DNA of 64,000 bases, from the NCBI GenBank assembly GCA_951802195.1, contig OX637630.1, forward strand, positions 434,001 through 498,000. Direction: 5' to 3'. Both the position numbers and the translations under genes were made by a program. Position 1 is the stretch's first letter. Every line of letters starts with the position of its first letter. The DNA is from Tausonia pullulans (lineage: Eukaryota; Basidiomycota; Tremellomycetes; Cystofilobasidiales; Mrakiaceae). The notes under the pieces are model-generated. The model saw nothing but the letters and a program-made list of their open reading frames with translations. It did not search any database and was not told where the DNA came from. Below, one piece after another: positions 30,552 through 39,017 of the stretch.

Positions 30552-33500
30552 TCACCCAGGATCGATGGCGGCACCGAGGGCAGTACCAGCCATCTGGCCA
30601 CTGCCAGCCATCCACCTCGTACTCGACTGCCAGAGTGTCCGTCGGATTGTGGACGCGATCTTGCGGATTTCCTCGTCCGTGACAGGATCGAGGGCTGGGA
30701 TCTTGCTGTACCTCCGCCTCCGGACGAATCGCCATGTCCGGGCTACAAAGATGCAGTGGAAGAGGAAGACCGCCCTCGGCGGCGACGGTGTCGGGCAGAC
30801 AAGCGTCTGGAGAGAGGGAGGATGGGAGGGGAGTGAAGGCGAGGCACGTGCAGCAGCAGCAGCCGACCAGATAGCGCGCACGACGGGACACGGCTCGTCG
30901 AAGAGGTGGAAGAAGGACTCAACAGGGGCCGTCAGGCACAGCGCACATCGCTTGGACCTGTTGTGCGGTGTAGCGGTTCCGTCGGCGAGGAATGGCGCAG
31001 CAGTGTGCTTTCCTGGGTGGAGGCTGTACAGCGAGAAACGGTGGGCCAAGTCGACGTCTTCGGGCGACGCTTGGGACACGGCCTTGAGCAAGCACCACTG
31101 ACGCTTCCAATCGATCTTGGTAAGCGCCGGGAAGTGGTCCTGCCATCCCTTTGGGATGATGAGGTCGTGGTTGGCTAGAGTCCGACTGTGTGCGCCGTGG
31201 GGCTCACGAGGAACGTTCAGCCGGCCAAGGTTTGTGTGGATAGGGAGGAAACCCAGCCGCAACTGGCTATCTGTACCGAACGTAGACATCCAGTGGACAG
31301 CGTTCCTCCAGCGGTCTTGATTCCAATAGCTCATGTCAAAGCTGATTTCTTCGAACCATGCCCGGAGGTAAGCCTGCCAACGTGCAGGGAGAGCTCTTCG
31401 GAGCCTTGGGATGGCATTCCACCAGACGGCTGGGAAGAACCATTGACCTTCCACTGGGGAAAGAAAAACGCCTAACCAGCTGAAGTTGGCGGGCCGGGGT
31501 CCACTGATGAACTCTCCATCCCTGAAGATGGTGCGAGTCAGCATTCTATAAGCTTCTGGATCGAGGCTCATGGTATGGATGATACGCTTGCGAATGCGGA
31601 TCGATGCGGGTAGCTCCGGTCTGAAGAGTACATCGCCAGCCCACTGGGCGCGCGCTTTGATGAGCCGGAAGCGGAGTGGCGTGAAGCCGAAGCCGCCGAG
31701 GTCTCGAGGGGTTTCTAGGCGTTCCCTGCTGACGTCGTGGTGTTTAGATCGGTAGAGGGACTTGTAGGCCGTTGCCTCGAGGTCTGTCAGGATATCGTCT
31801 GGGCACGGCAGGAAGCGGTCCAGGTAGATGACCTTCGAGTAGATGTACTGGTTGATGACGTTGCATCGCGCAAGGAGAGGGAGATCGTGCAGCGGGATGC
31901 GAGCAAGACGAGCCTTCAGCTTGCCGATGATCTCTCGCCAGTGAGCAGGCCCGTTGACCGTGCGACCGCATGGAACGCCGAGGAAGTCGAATGAAAGCGT
32001 TTGGACACGCCACTCGTGGTACCTCGTAGGCGCATCCGTCCGGCATGACCCTAGAGGATACAGGAGTGACTTCTGGTAGTTCAGCTTGCTTGCTGCGGCT
32101 TTCTCGTACTCTCGGAGGCAGACCGTCGCCTCATCGACCTCCGACCAAGTCCGACACCGGATACTGAGATCGTCTGCAAAGAGGAGGACCTTCCGCTCAT
32201 GTAGAGGGGGCGGATTGGCCGGTGGGAGGCGATGGCGGAGCATACATGCCAGCGGCTCCAGGAGGAGGGCGAAGATCGTCGGTGCCGCGGGATCGCCCTG
32301 TCGGACACCAGACCGGATGTCGATGGCTTGGCCCATCCATCCGTTGATCATGAGCCGAGCTGTCTGAGAGGTCATCGTTGAGGTGATCCACGCTGCGGCG
32401 CGTGGGCCGAACCCCATGTGGCTGAGGCAGGGGCCAACGAAGTCGTGCGACACTCTGTCGTATGCCTTCTCAAAGTCGACTTGGGCGAGGACGCCAGGCA
32501 GGAGGTCTTCGTCGTCTATGGCGAGCTGAAGAGAGGAGATGTTACGACCCGAGTCGCGGCCAGGGAGGAAGCCTGTCTGGTCCCCGTCGATGAGGGTGTC
32601 CACAACGGTGAGCAGGCGGCTGTTGATGGCAAGGGAGAAGATGCGCGCGTCAACGTTGATGAGCGAGATCGGACGATAGTTGGCAATCTGATCGCGATCT
32701 CCCTTCTTCTTGAAGATCAGGTGGATATGGGCCTCGCGCTGTGAGGCTGATCGGAGGCCTGTCTCCGGGACGAGGTTCAGTAGGCTGAGGAGGATCGGTC
32801 CGACGACAGCCCATGTGGCCTGGTAGAACTCGACGGGGATCCCGTCACTTCCTGGTGTCTTGTTACGGTTCGATCTGAACGTAGCCCGCCTGAGCTCGTC
32901 CGGTTCGAAGGGTTTCTCGAGGGTCCGACTCTGGGAGTCGTCGAGTGTGTTGGTGACATATTGGAGGGCGTTGGCGTGCTCGGCAGCTGGCGTCGTCTTG
33001 GTCTCATAGAGAGTCGTGTAGAAGGTGTGTGCTGTAGCTAGAATGCTCTCGTTGTTTGCGATGGCTGCGGCTGCTGGGTTGTCGAGAGGCCGCAGGGCTG
33101 CGATAGTGTCGGCCTGGCGGACGATCTTGAGTCGCTGCTTGACGGCATACTCGCTTGTGTTGGCAGGTTCGAGATGGGCTCGAAGAGCGTGGCCTTGGAG
33201 GATCGACCTGTGTGGATCCCCGCCCGACACTCTGCTCATTCGGGCGAGGTGTCTTGAGATGTCTGATGCGTGATCCGCTATCTGAAGCTTGGTCTCGTCC
33301 CAGGCCTCGAAGGGGTCCCTGCTCTCTGTAAGCGCATCGTGGTACCACTCGGGGATATGGAATAGGAAGTATTCGACAAAACCGGTAATCTTCAGAAGGT
33401 GAGTTCCGATCTTGTACGATCCGGGACCGTGCTGTATTGCACCGGGGAAGGTGAGGCTGAGTGCGATCGGCTTGTGGCTAGAGTACAGGTGGCCGGTCGG

Positions 33501-34229
33501 ACGTGGTAGGAAGCGCTGTCGCACGGCTCGGCTAGCGAGTAGAGGCGACAGGTAGAAGCGATCAATGCGGCGATCTGCTCGCGTGATGCCAGTATAGTTG
33601 GTGTATTCGCGCTGAAGCGGGTATAGGGATCGGTATGGGTCAGAAAGGGCAAAGTCCCGGGCCAGCCGGCACATTTCCTCCTTTCCTGCGTTCTGGGTAA
33701 ATTGGCTCATCCCGTCGAGGTAGCTGTCCTCCACACAGTTCCAATCCCCGCCCAGAAGGAGAGGAATGTCAGAGTGGGCAGGTATCTTGCGAGATAGAGT
33801 AGAGATGAACTCCTTTGTCGAACGGCCGTTTGTTTGGCTGTCTCGGCAGGGGACGTAGACTGCAGCCAATCTGACGGCTTCGCCGGCTATGGTGAAGACA
33901 GCATCCGTCAGGTTGGTTCGTAAGATGGGGGAGGAGCGGGATATGGATCTGATCCTAGTTGGTGGGGTATCGGGAGGAAGGAATCGAGAGGCATGTCGCC
34001 AGAGGATGGCAGTCTGGCATCCGACCGTAAAGATCGAGCCGAAGCCCATATCTTCACATTCGGCTGTCCAGGTAGCTACCTGATCTGGTGTTGTGCATGC
34101 CACTTCTGAGAGAAGGTATATGTCAGCCTTGGATCGTGAATATAGAGAGAGGAGGAGACTGCGGGCGCGATCTCGCGTGAACACCCTCTGGATGTTCGCC
34201 GCGACGATCTGGACATCGTTGTACACCAT
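30552..34229 (-). CDS. LINE copy D ORF2: endonuclease-reverse transcriptase
   Basis: 1225 aa, with a protein identical to copies A and B; all catalytic motifs present and open throughout. Confidence 0.93.
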   Translation of the reverse strand: MVYNDVQIVAANIQRVFTRDRARSLLLSLYSRSKADIYLLSEVACTTPDQVATWTAECEDMGFGSIFTVGCQTAILWRHASRFLPPDTPPTRIRSISRSSPILRTNLTDAVFTIAGEAVRLAAVYVPCRDSQTNGRSTKEFISTLSRKIPAHSDIPLLLGGDWNCVEDSYLDGMSQFTQNAGKEEMCRLARDFALSDPYRSLYPLQREYTNYTGITRADRRIDRFYLSPLLASRAVRQRFLPRPTGHLYSSHKPIALSLTFPGAIQHGPGSYKIGTHLLKITGFVEYFLFHIPEWYHDALTESRDPFEAWDETKLQIADHASDISRHLARMSRVSGGDPHRSILQGHALRAHLEPANTSEYAVKQRLKIVRQADTIAALRPLDNPAAAAIANNESILATAHTFYTTLYETKTTPAAEHANALQYVTNTLDDSQSRTLEKPFEPDELRRATFRSNRNKTPGSDGIPVEFYQATWAVVGPILLSLLNLVPETGLRSASQREAHIHLIFKKKGDRDQIANYRPISLINVDARIFSLAINSRLLTVVDTLIDGDQTGFLPGRDSGRNISSLQLAIDDEDLLPGVLAQVDFEKAYDRVSHDFVGPCLSHMGFGPRAAAWITSTMTSQTARLMINGWMGQAIDIRSGVRQGDPAAPTIFALLLEPLACMLRHRLPPANPPPLHERKVLLFADDLSIRCRTWSEVDEATVCLREYEKAAASKLNYQKSLLYPLGSCRTDAPTRYHEWRVQTLSFDFLGVPCGRTVNGPAHWREIIGKLKARLARIPLHDLPLLARCNVINQYIYSKVIYLDRFLPCPDDILTDLEATAYKSLYRSKHHDVSRERLETPRDLGGFGFTPLRFRLIKARAQWAGDVLFRPELPASIRIRKRIIHTMSLDPEAYRMLTRTIFRDGEFISGPRPANFSWLGVFLSPVEGQWFFPAVWWNAIPRLRRALPARWQAYLRAWFEEISFDMSYWNQDRWRNAVHWMSTFGTDSQLRLGFLPIHTNLGRLNVPREPHGAHSRTLANHDLIIPKGWQDHFPALTKIDWKRQWCLLKAVSQASPEDVDLAHRFSLYSLHPGKHTAAPFLADGTATPHNRSKRCALCLTAPVESFFHLFDEPCPVVRAIWSAAAAARASPSLPSHPPSLQTLVCPTPSPPRAVFLFHCIFVARTWRFVRRRRYSKIPALDPVTDEEIRKIASTIRRTLWQSSTRWMAGSGQMAGTALGAAIDPG

Positions 34230-36133
34230 TATTCTTCCATGTCCTCGGCTTCAGCCAAGGTCACGAGGGTGTGCTCGATGGATGCCTGGGAGGACGGCTT
34301 GGAGGGGATGAGAGAAGGAGTGGAGGGTGGATTCAGGGGGATTGAAGATGGGGGGGATGGGGATGAGGGAGGGGGAGACGATGGTGGCAGGGGAGGTGGA
34401 GTGGAAGGTGGATGCTCGTCTTCGACCTGCATCCCGTCTTCCTTCCTCGTCAAATCCTCTTCGTTGTCATCCTCTATGGCGCTCCGTGTGTGGCTGGGTT
34501 GCGAGCCCGCATTGCGCGGTGCTTGCTCTGAGAGGGAGTGGGAGGTGCCGGCGTGGGCAGGGGGTGTGGCCAGCTCTGTCATGGCTTCAGTCGGCCTGTT
34601 CAGTGACCTCCTTTTGGATTTTTGTACGAGCTGGTATCCATCCAGGTCTGTTCCCGGTCCGGCAGGTCGGTGGGGGGGTCCTTCGATTGGTGCTCGCGCA
34701 CTCGCTGGAAGGTTTGCCTTCGGACGACCTGGGCATCGGGCAGATGGGTGAGCGTGCGATCCGCATCCGCCACACTCTGGAGCGGTGGGACACTTGACAC
34801 GAGCGTGCTCAAATGAGTGGCAGTAGTAGCAGTATGACGAGGCTGGTCGAGATGGAGAGTTTGTCCCCGTGGCAGGTCGGACAGGTTTGAAGATGACATG
34901 ATGGTTGACCCAGCCGGGTAGCTGTTGAGGGAATGCATTCGCTCTCGGCATCGTCTTGGAGCCAGAAAGGTCGAGCAGAACTCTAACCCGGCCAGTTGGG
35001 ACGCCGGGTAAGCGGGCGTAATACTGGCGCTGGAATATGATGACTCTGTCTCCAGAGGCTTCTACTTGTTTGCGAAACTCCTCCTCCACTCCTTTGCCTT
35101 TTTCGAAGTTCACCAGCAGACCTTCCTGCAGGAGCTTGTTTTGGGAATTGTAGCACGCGTGGATCTGAGGTTTCACCCCCCTCACGTTCAGCGGGAGGGA
35201 CTGTAGTTGGGTCAGGATGTCTTGAGCATCTTCTTCAGAGTCGACTAGGAGGAGCATTCTGTCTTGAGGGTCCTTGATAGGACGGACCAGGAAAGACAGT
35301 CGTTCGTCGTACTTGGAGATTGCGAGAGAGATCTCGAAAGGAGTGGTATCTCGAGGGACTGAGATGGCTAGACAGTTCCCGCGGTCGGTAGCCAAGGCTG
35401 GGGCGATTGGGGTATTATCCTGCGGAGGTTGTTGAGCGGTTCCGAAGACGAAAGGGAACTGGGGCTGGGTGCCAGACGAGTCACGTTGTCCCGCAGCTGA
35501 GTTTGTAGAATGAGCCTGTTTTGCGGCGTTCGCATATGAGCGGCCGATGGCGTTCGGCTGGGATTTCGCGGCGGCGCGAGTGCGGGTGCCGGCGGAGGTT
35601 GCCGGCGCGGGCGACGCGGCGCCGGGGACGAAGAGAGGTTGTTGAGGGAGAGTCTCGCCTGTAGAGCGAGACGGTGTGAGACGCGTCACTTCGGACGTTG
35701 AGGATAGAGCGGCATTGAGGTCGCGGATGGCTGAGCTCGACCGCGTGACACGGCGAGTTGAGGGGGTTGCAGGGGTCCTGCGGAGGGGGGAGGGAGAAGA
35801 GAGGAGAGCCGAGGGGGTGACATGGGTGGGAGGGTTGGTAGGAGTAGTAGGGTTGGTAAGATTGGTACGATTGGTAGGAGTGCTGGGGTCGGTAGGATTG
35901 GTAGGAGTGCTAGGGTTGCTACGACTGGTTGGATGGGCAGGAGGGGTGGAGGTGGGTTTGTTGACGGGCGTTTGGGGACGTTCGTCGAGGCGAGAGGGCA
36001 TATTGGTCGCGTCCTGGACGCTAGGGGTTTCATCGGATCCGCTCTTTCTCTTTGCTGAGGAGGGAGGGTCTGGGGGATCCTTGGGAGCCTTGAGGGCTTC
36101 TTGGAGTCGCTTGGGGGTTGATTCACTAGGCAT
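34229..36133 (-). CDS. LINE copy D ORF1: gag-like protein
   Basis: 634 aa, identical to A and B except Cys275 to Tyr (one base, at 35310). The frame stays open upstream to 36229 because the flank happens to lack a stop; the start at 36133 is chosen because it is the one shared by the other copies. Confidence 0.9.
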   Translation of the reverse strand: MPSESTPKRLQEALKAPKDPPDPPSSAKRKSGSDETPSVQDATNMPSRLDERPQTPVNKPTSTPPAHPTSRSNPSTPTNPTDPSTPTNRTNLTNPTTPTNPPTHVTPSALLSSPSPLRRTPATPSTRRVTRSSSAIRDLNAALSSTSEVTRLTPSRSTGETLPQQPLFVPGAASPAPATSAGTRTRAAAKSQPNAIGRSYANAAKQAHSTNSAAGQRDSSGTQPQFPFVFGTAQQPPQDNTPIAPALATDRGNCLAISVPRDTTPFEISLAISKYDERLSFLVRPIKDPQDRMLLLVDSEEDAQDILTQLQSLPLNVRGVKPQIHACYNSQNKLLQEGLLVNFEKGKGVEEEFRKQVEASGDRVIIFQRQYYARLPGVPTGRVRVLLDLSGSKTMPRANAFPQQLPGWVNHHVIFKPVRPATGTNSPSRPASSYCYYCHSFEHARVKCPTAPECGGCGSHAHPSARCPGRPKANLPASARAPIEGPPHRPAGPGTDLDGYQLVQKSKRRSLNRPTEAMTELATPPAHAGTSHSLSEQAPRNAGSQPSHTRSAIEDDNEEDLTRKEDGMQVEDEHPPSTPPPLPPSSPPPSSPSPPSSIPLNPPSTPSLIPSKPSSQASIEHTLVTLAEAEDMEE

Positions 36134-36266
36134 AAGGTAGGGTGACCTGGGTTGACCTGGTGGTGGTTGGCCACCGGGATGGTGGTTGACGCAAGGGAAG
36201 TCGATCTTTCGTTGTTCCTCATGCGACAATCATCCGAGAGACACGGACAGTACCTTGCGGTCTAAC

Positions 36267-36389
36267 GGTCGAGTATCGAAGTGGTCAACCGAGCTGCTTT
36301 TAAGCCCCAGTTGCCCTATCCTAGGAGTAGGGCAGTTCGCCGATCAGCAGTCCCTTGCGGGTTCGTGGGTTCGAACCCCGCCTCGACCA
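36267..36389 (+). tRNA. tRNA-Leu(UAA) with a 40-nt intron
   Basis: Acceptor GGTCGAG (36267-36273) pairs perfectly with CTCGACC (36382-36388), discriminator A at 36389 as usual for Leu. Short D stem TCG/CGA. Anticodon stem CTGCT (36294-36298) pairs perfectly with AGCAG (36346-36350). Anticodon TAA at 36301-36303; intron 36305-36344 after position 37. The intron contains a perfect 7-bp hairpin, TGCCCTA (36312-36318) with TAGGGCA (36328-36334). A long class-II variable arm with a CCC/GGG stem follows, then the T arm GTGGG/CCCGC with TTCGAAC. B box GGTTCGAACCC. Four T residues follow. Confidence 0.93.
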
Positions 36390-36718
36390 GTTTTGGATAG
36401 CGCTACCCTGAGTCAGGACCTAGGTCGGCATCAACACAGTACCGCGCACAGAACGAGCGGTGGAGATACTTGAACGTGACAGATCATTTGGCGCCTCTAA
36501 CCGGGTGGCGTACGAAGGCAATATTCGTCAGTCCAGTCCATAATGAGGAGGAAGCCGCGTCTGCTTCCGTTCCCGAGTGCATTTTAATGGAAATCTATTT
36601 TCCTTCGCTTCTCGGCTTCAGCAATTGTACCCCTTTTGCGTTCCGTAGAGAGATACAATGAAACGATGTGCCCGATGCTGAGTAAAGTGGCGCGCCTCGC
36701 AAATCCTTCGTCATCCCA
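36390..36718. other. Intergenic between tRNA-Leu and the ORC6-like gene
   Basis: 329 bp, less GC-rich than the neighbouring genes. No open frame with protein-like character and no RNA gene I could recognise. It should hold the 3' end of the ORC6-like transcript. Confidence 0.4.
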
Positions 36719-37909
36719 TCACGCATCCACCGGCTTTACCTTTCCTTTCTCTTCTGCAAGCGTCTTAATCCTAGCCTCGCGCCACTAAATGCAGCGAAAT
36801 CAGCCTAGCTCCGATGATTAAACGAATCAAAACTCACTGTTAGGTACCTCGTCCACCCTCTCTCGACAGCCTCCTCACCTCCGCCGACGCCATCGATATA
36901 ACTCTTCCTTACTCTTCGCGTCTTGGGCTGTGACGACGGCACGACCGTCGCCTGCGTCGGTGTCGGTCCCGCCTCGAGCTCCTTATCTGCGATCCTCCTT
37001 CGCTTCGTTGGCGTCTTAATCCCTATCGGTTCGTCTTCGGACGACGATGGCGAAAGTGACGACCGAATGCGGCGCTTCAACGGCGACGGGTGCACGGGCG
37101 TGTGGCTCGTGCTCCGCGGGATGTGGGCCGCGAACGGGGAGGGTTTAGTGGGTGTCCGGAGCAAAACGGGGATCGTCTTGGAGGGAGTGCGCTTCGGGCT
37201 GGAGGTTCCTGCGAGACGGGCGGCGTAGGCCTGCGAGGAAGCTCGAATCTGCTCGGGGAGCTCTTCGAGATGCTCCTCGAGGAGGGCGAGGAGCCTCGGT
37301 GAAGGTTTGGACGGGGGGGTGATCTATCTGGAAGTCAATATTGGCCATGGACTGAGCGACACAGGCGACTCACCCCCCAAGCCTCGAGCACCCAGCCCCA
37401 GATGCCACGCAGGGCCTCCTCGCCATCAACGTTCTCGCCCGACTCGTCCGCCAGGAGCTGCCGGACCGTTGTCGCCCACCCGAGCACCTCCTGCGGGACG
37501 TCCTCCCGTACAATTTCGCCCGCGAGCGTCTGGAACGTAACGGCCCGCCGGCGGGGTGAATTGCGAGCGGAACCCGAAGTCTGGACGAGCATCCGGCAGA
37601 CGGCAAGCGCCTTGGTAAACGCCCGGGGCGCGACGGACGAGGCCTTTTGAGCGGCTTTAGAATCGAGATCGGGGAGGGAGAGGCTGTATGGGGTATCTGT
37701 TAGTAGTAGTATGAGCGACAGCAGGTCAGGACCACGCACCGCTCGCACGCGAGGAGCGCTGCTATAGCTGGGAGCGCCATCCGGCCATTTTCGTCAAGAG
37801 CATTGGGGGTTTGAGGGCCGGTGCAGGAACGGAGCTGTCCGAGAATGGAGCTAGCTTCGGCGAGCCCTGCCGGGTTGGCGGCAAGGAAGGGATCAAGCTC
37901 TCTGGACAT
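36719..37909 (-). CDS. ORC6: Origin recognition complex subunit 6-like protein
   Basis: Orc6 is the smallest ORC subunit, needed for MCM loading at replication origins. Four exons: 37740-37909, 37374-37683, 36838-37323 and 36719-36784; 343 aa, with introns of 50-56 nt and branch sites such as CTAAC. The N-terminal part fits a TFIIB/cyclin-like helical fold: LPAIAALLACERLSLPDLD, then VAPRAFTKALAVCRMLV, resembling the ACERL...LP...P..KAF pattern of fungal Orc6. The second half is basic and Ser/Thr-Pro rich (RTPTKPSP, PSPLKRRIR, KTPTKRRRI), typical of CDK-regulated replication proteins. The end is WREARIKTLAEEKGKVKP. The assignment rests on short motifs and on the MCB promoter boxes; another DNA-replication protein is possible. 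Confidence 0.6.
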
Positions 37910-37921
37910 GGTGGAGGTTGG

Positions 37922-37947
37922 ACGCGTCCGGACGCGTCCGGACGCGT
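37922..37947 (-). promoter_or_regulatory. Three MluI cell-cycle boxes (ACGCGT) upstream of the ORC6-like gene
   Basis: ACGCGT occurs at 37922-37927, 37932-37937 and 37942-37947, an exact 10-bp spacing (unit GACGCGTCCG), starting 12 bp upstream of the start codon at 37909. In yeasts ACGCGT is the MBF site that drives G1/S transcription of replication genes. The word is palindromic, so it could also act on the divergent gene at 38205. Such close placement to the start may mean the boxes overlap the transcription start. Confidence 0.65.
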
Positions 37948-38204
37948 CAGGGGTCCACGAGGTCAAGGGTGGCCGATAGTCCGCAGCCTATGCAACTTTC
38001 TAATCCCCATCCCAGAAACCAATTTCAAGATGTCGCTTGCATTCGTCACGGCTAGCCTCTTGCCCCGCGTCAGTTCTCTGATTATGTGCATGTCGACACC
38101 AAAGGGAACAGTGCGACGGGCGAGAGCGGGCAAGACGGGGGAGGGGGGCCTGTCTCCGTCCGTGACGCGCTCTCAACCACCATCAATCAACCAGCTTTCC
38201 ACCC

Positions 38205-38984
38205 ATGACGTCGGCCAACCTGGCCAACTCACTCAAGGCGCTCATGCGCAGGGTCCCCCAGGCGCGTACTCTCCGATCGTTCCTTGAAAGACGAAGGCTG
38301 ACTTGCTCAACCCCTCTACCCTAGCCCGTCTCGATAGCGACCGTCGTTTTGCCCTCGCCTCACCCGCATGCTCACGGAGCGACGCTCTCCTCCCTCACGT
38401 CCATCTCGCTTGCCCCATTGCCCCTGTTAGCCTTTTCTCTCCGCCTTCCCTCACGGCTTGCTTCGGCCCTTGCCGCCCGGCCCGACCCGTCGTCGCCGTC
38501 GTTTTCCCCCTCGTCCTCCCCCTCACCTCCAACCATCGTCCTGCATTACCTCTCCGACTCTCAACTCCCCCTTGCCTCCGCCTTCGCTCGCGCCCTCCCG
38601 CCTCCAACTGCCACAGGCCCCGACACAACTTCCCCCTTCGCGCTCTTTCCGCACAGACCTTCGCCCGAGGGCATCCCAATCCTCTCAGGTTGTGTCGGCG
38701 CCGTCTCGTGCCGGATCCTCGGGTCGATCCCGCTCTCTAAGTCCGGGATGACCTCCGTCGGCTTCGACGTGGCGAGCTTGCCGTTATCTGAGGAAGGCGA
38801 GGGGGAGGAGCTCACGAGCGAGCTGTATGTTGCGGAGGTGGTGCGTATGGAGGATTGCCTCCCGCAGGGCGAGGGACTGATCGCAGATGGCGCGCCACTC
38901 GTCTATCACGACCAAAAATACTGTGGCATTGGTGGAATCGAGCCGTCGAGGCGCATCGTGGAGGAGGAGGATGGGTCGCAATGA
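38205..38984 (+). CDS. Flavin reductase-like (FMN-binding split-barrel) protein
   Basis: Two exons: 38205-38261 and 38325-38984; 238 aa. The joined protein reads LKALMRRVPQ-PVSIATVVL, then GATLSSLTSISLAPLPLLAF and SLRLPSRLASAL, the hallmark N-terminal half of flavin-reductase-like domains. Near the end come LYVAEVVRMED and PLVYHDQKYCGI, the second family block. These proteins bind FMN and reduce flavin with NAD(P)H; the substrate here is unknown, and the short N-terminus could be mitochondrial. Keeping the conserved RVPQPV junction in frame requires a GC donor (CAG/GCGCGT) with acceptor CCCTAG, which is non-canonical. Its 3' end lies 33 bp from the convergent neighbour. Confidence 0.72.
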
Positions 38985-39017
38985 CAATGAGTTACGAAAC
39001 AATTTCAAGACAATTCT

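Larger units (their letters stand above)
30316..36175 (-). mobile_element. Full-length LINE, copy D (first in the array, next to tRNA-Leu)
   Basis: 5.86 kb, nearly identical to A and B apart from one amino-acid change in ORF1, a short 5' end (GGTTGGCCACC) like copy C and a seven-A tail (30316-30322). Its 5' flank is not another LINE but single-copy DNA starting GGGATGGTGGTTGACGC, 91 bp before the tRNA-Leu gene. The 5' boundary is set by comparison with copy C and is uncertain by a few bases. Confidence 0.9.

Noticed and set aside
34229-36229. A longer ORF1 (666 codons) for LINE copy D
   Set aside because: The extra 32 codons come from flanking DNA upstream of the element's 5' end; the start used by the other three copies is at 36133.
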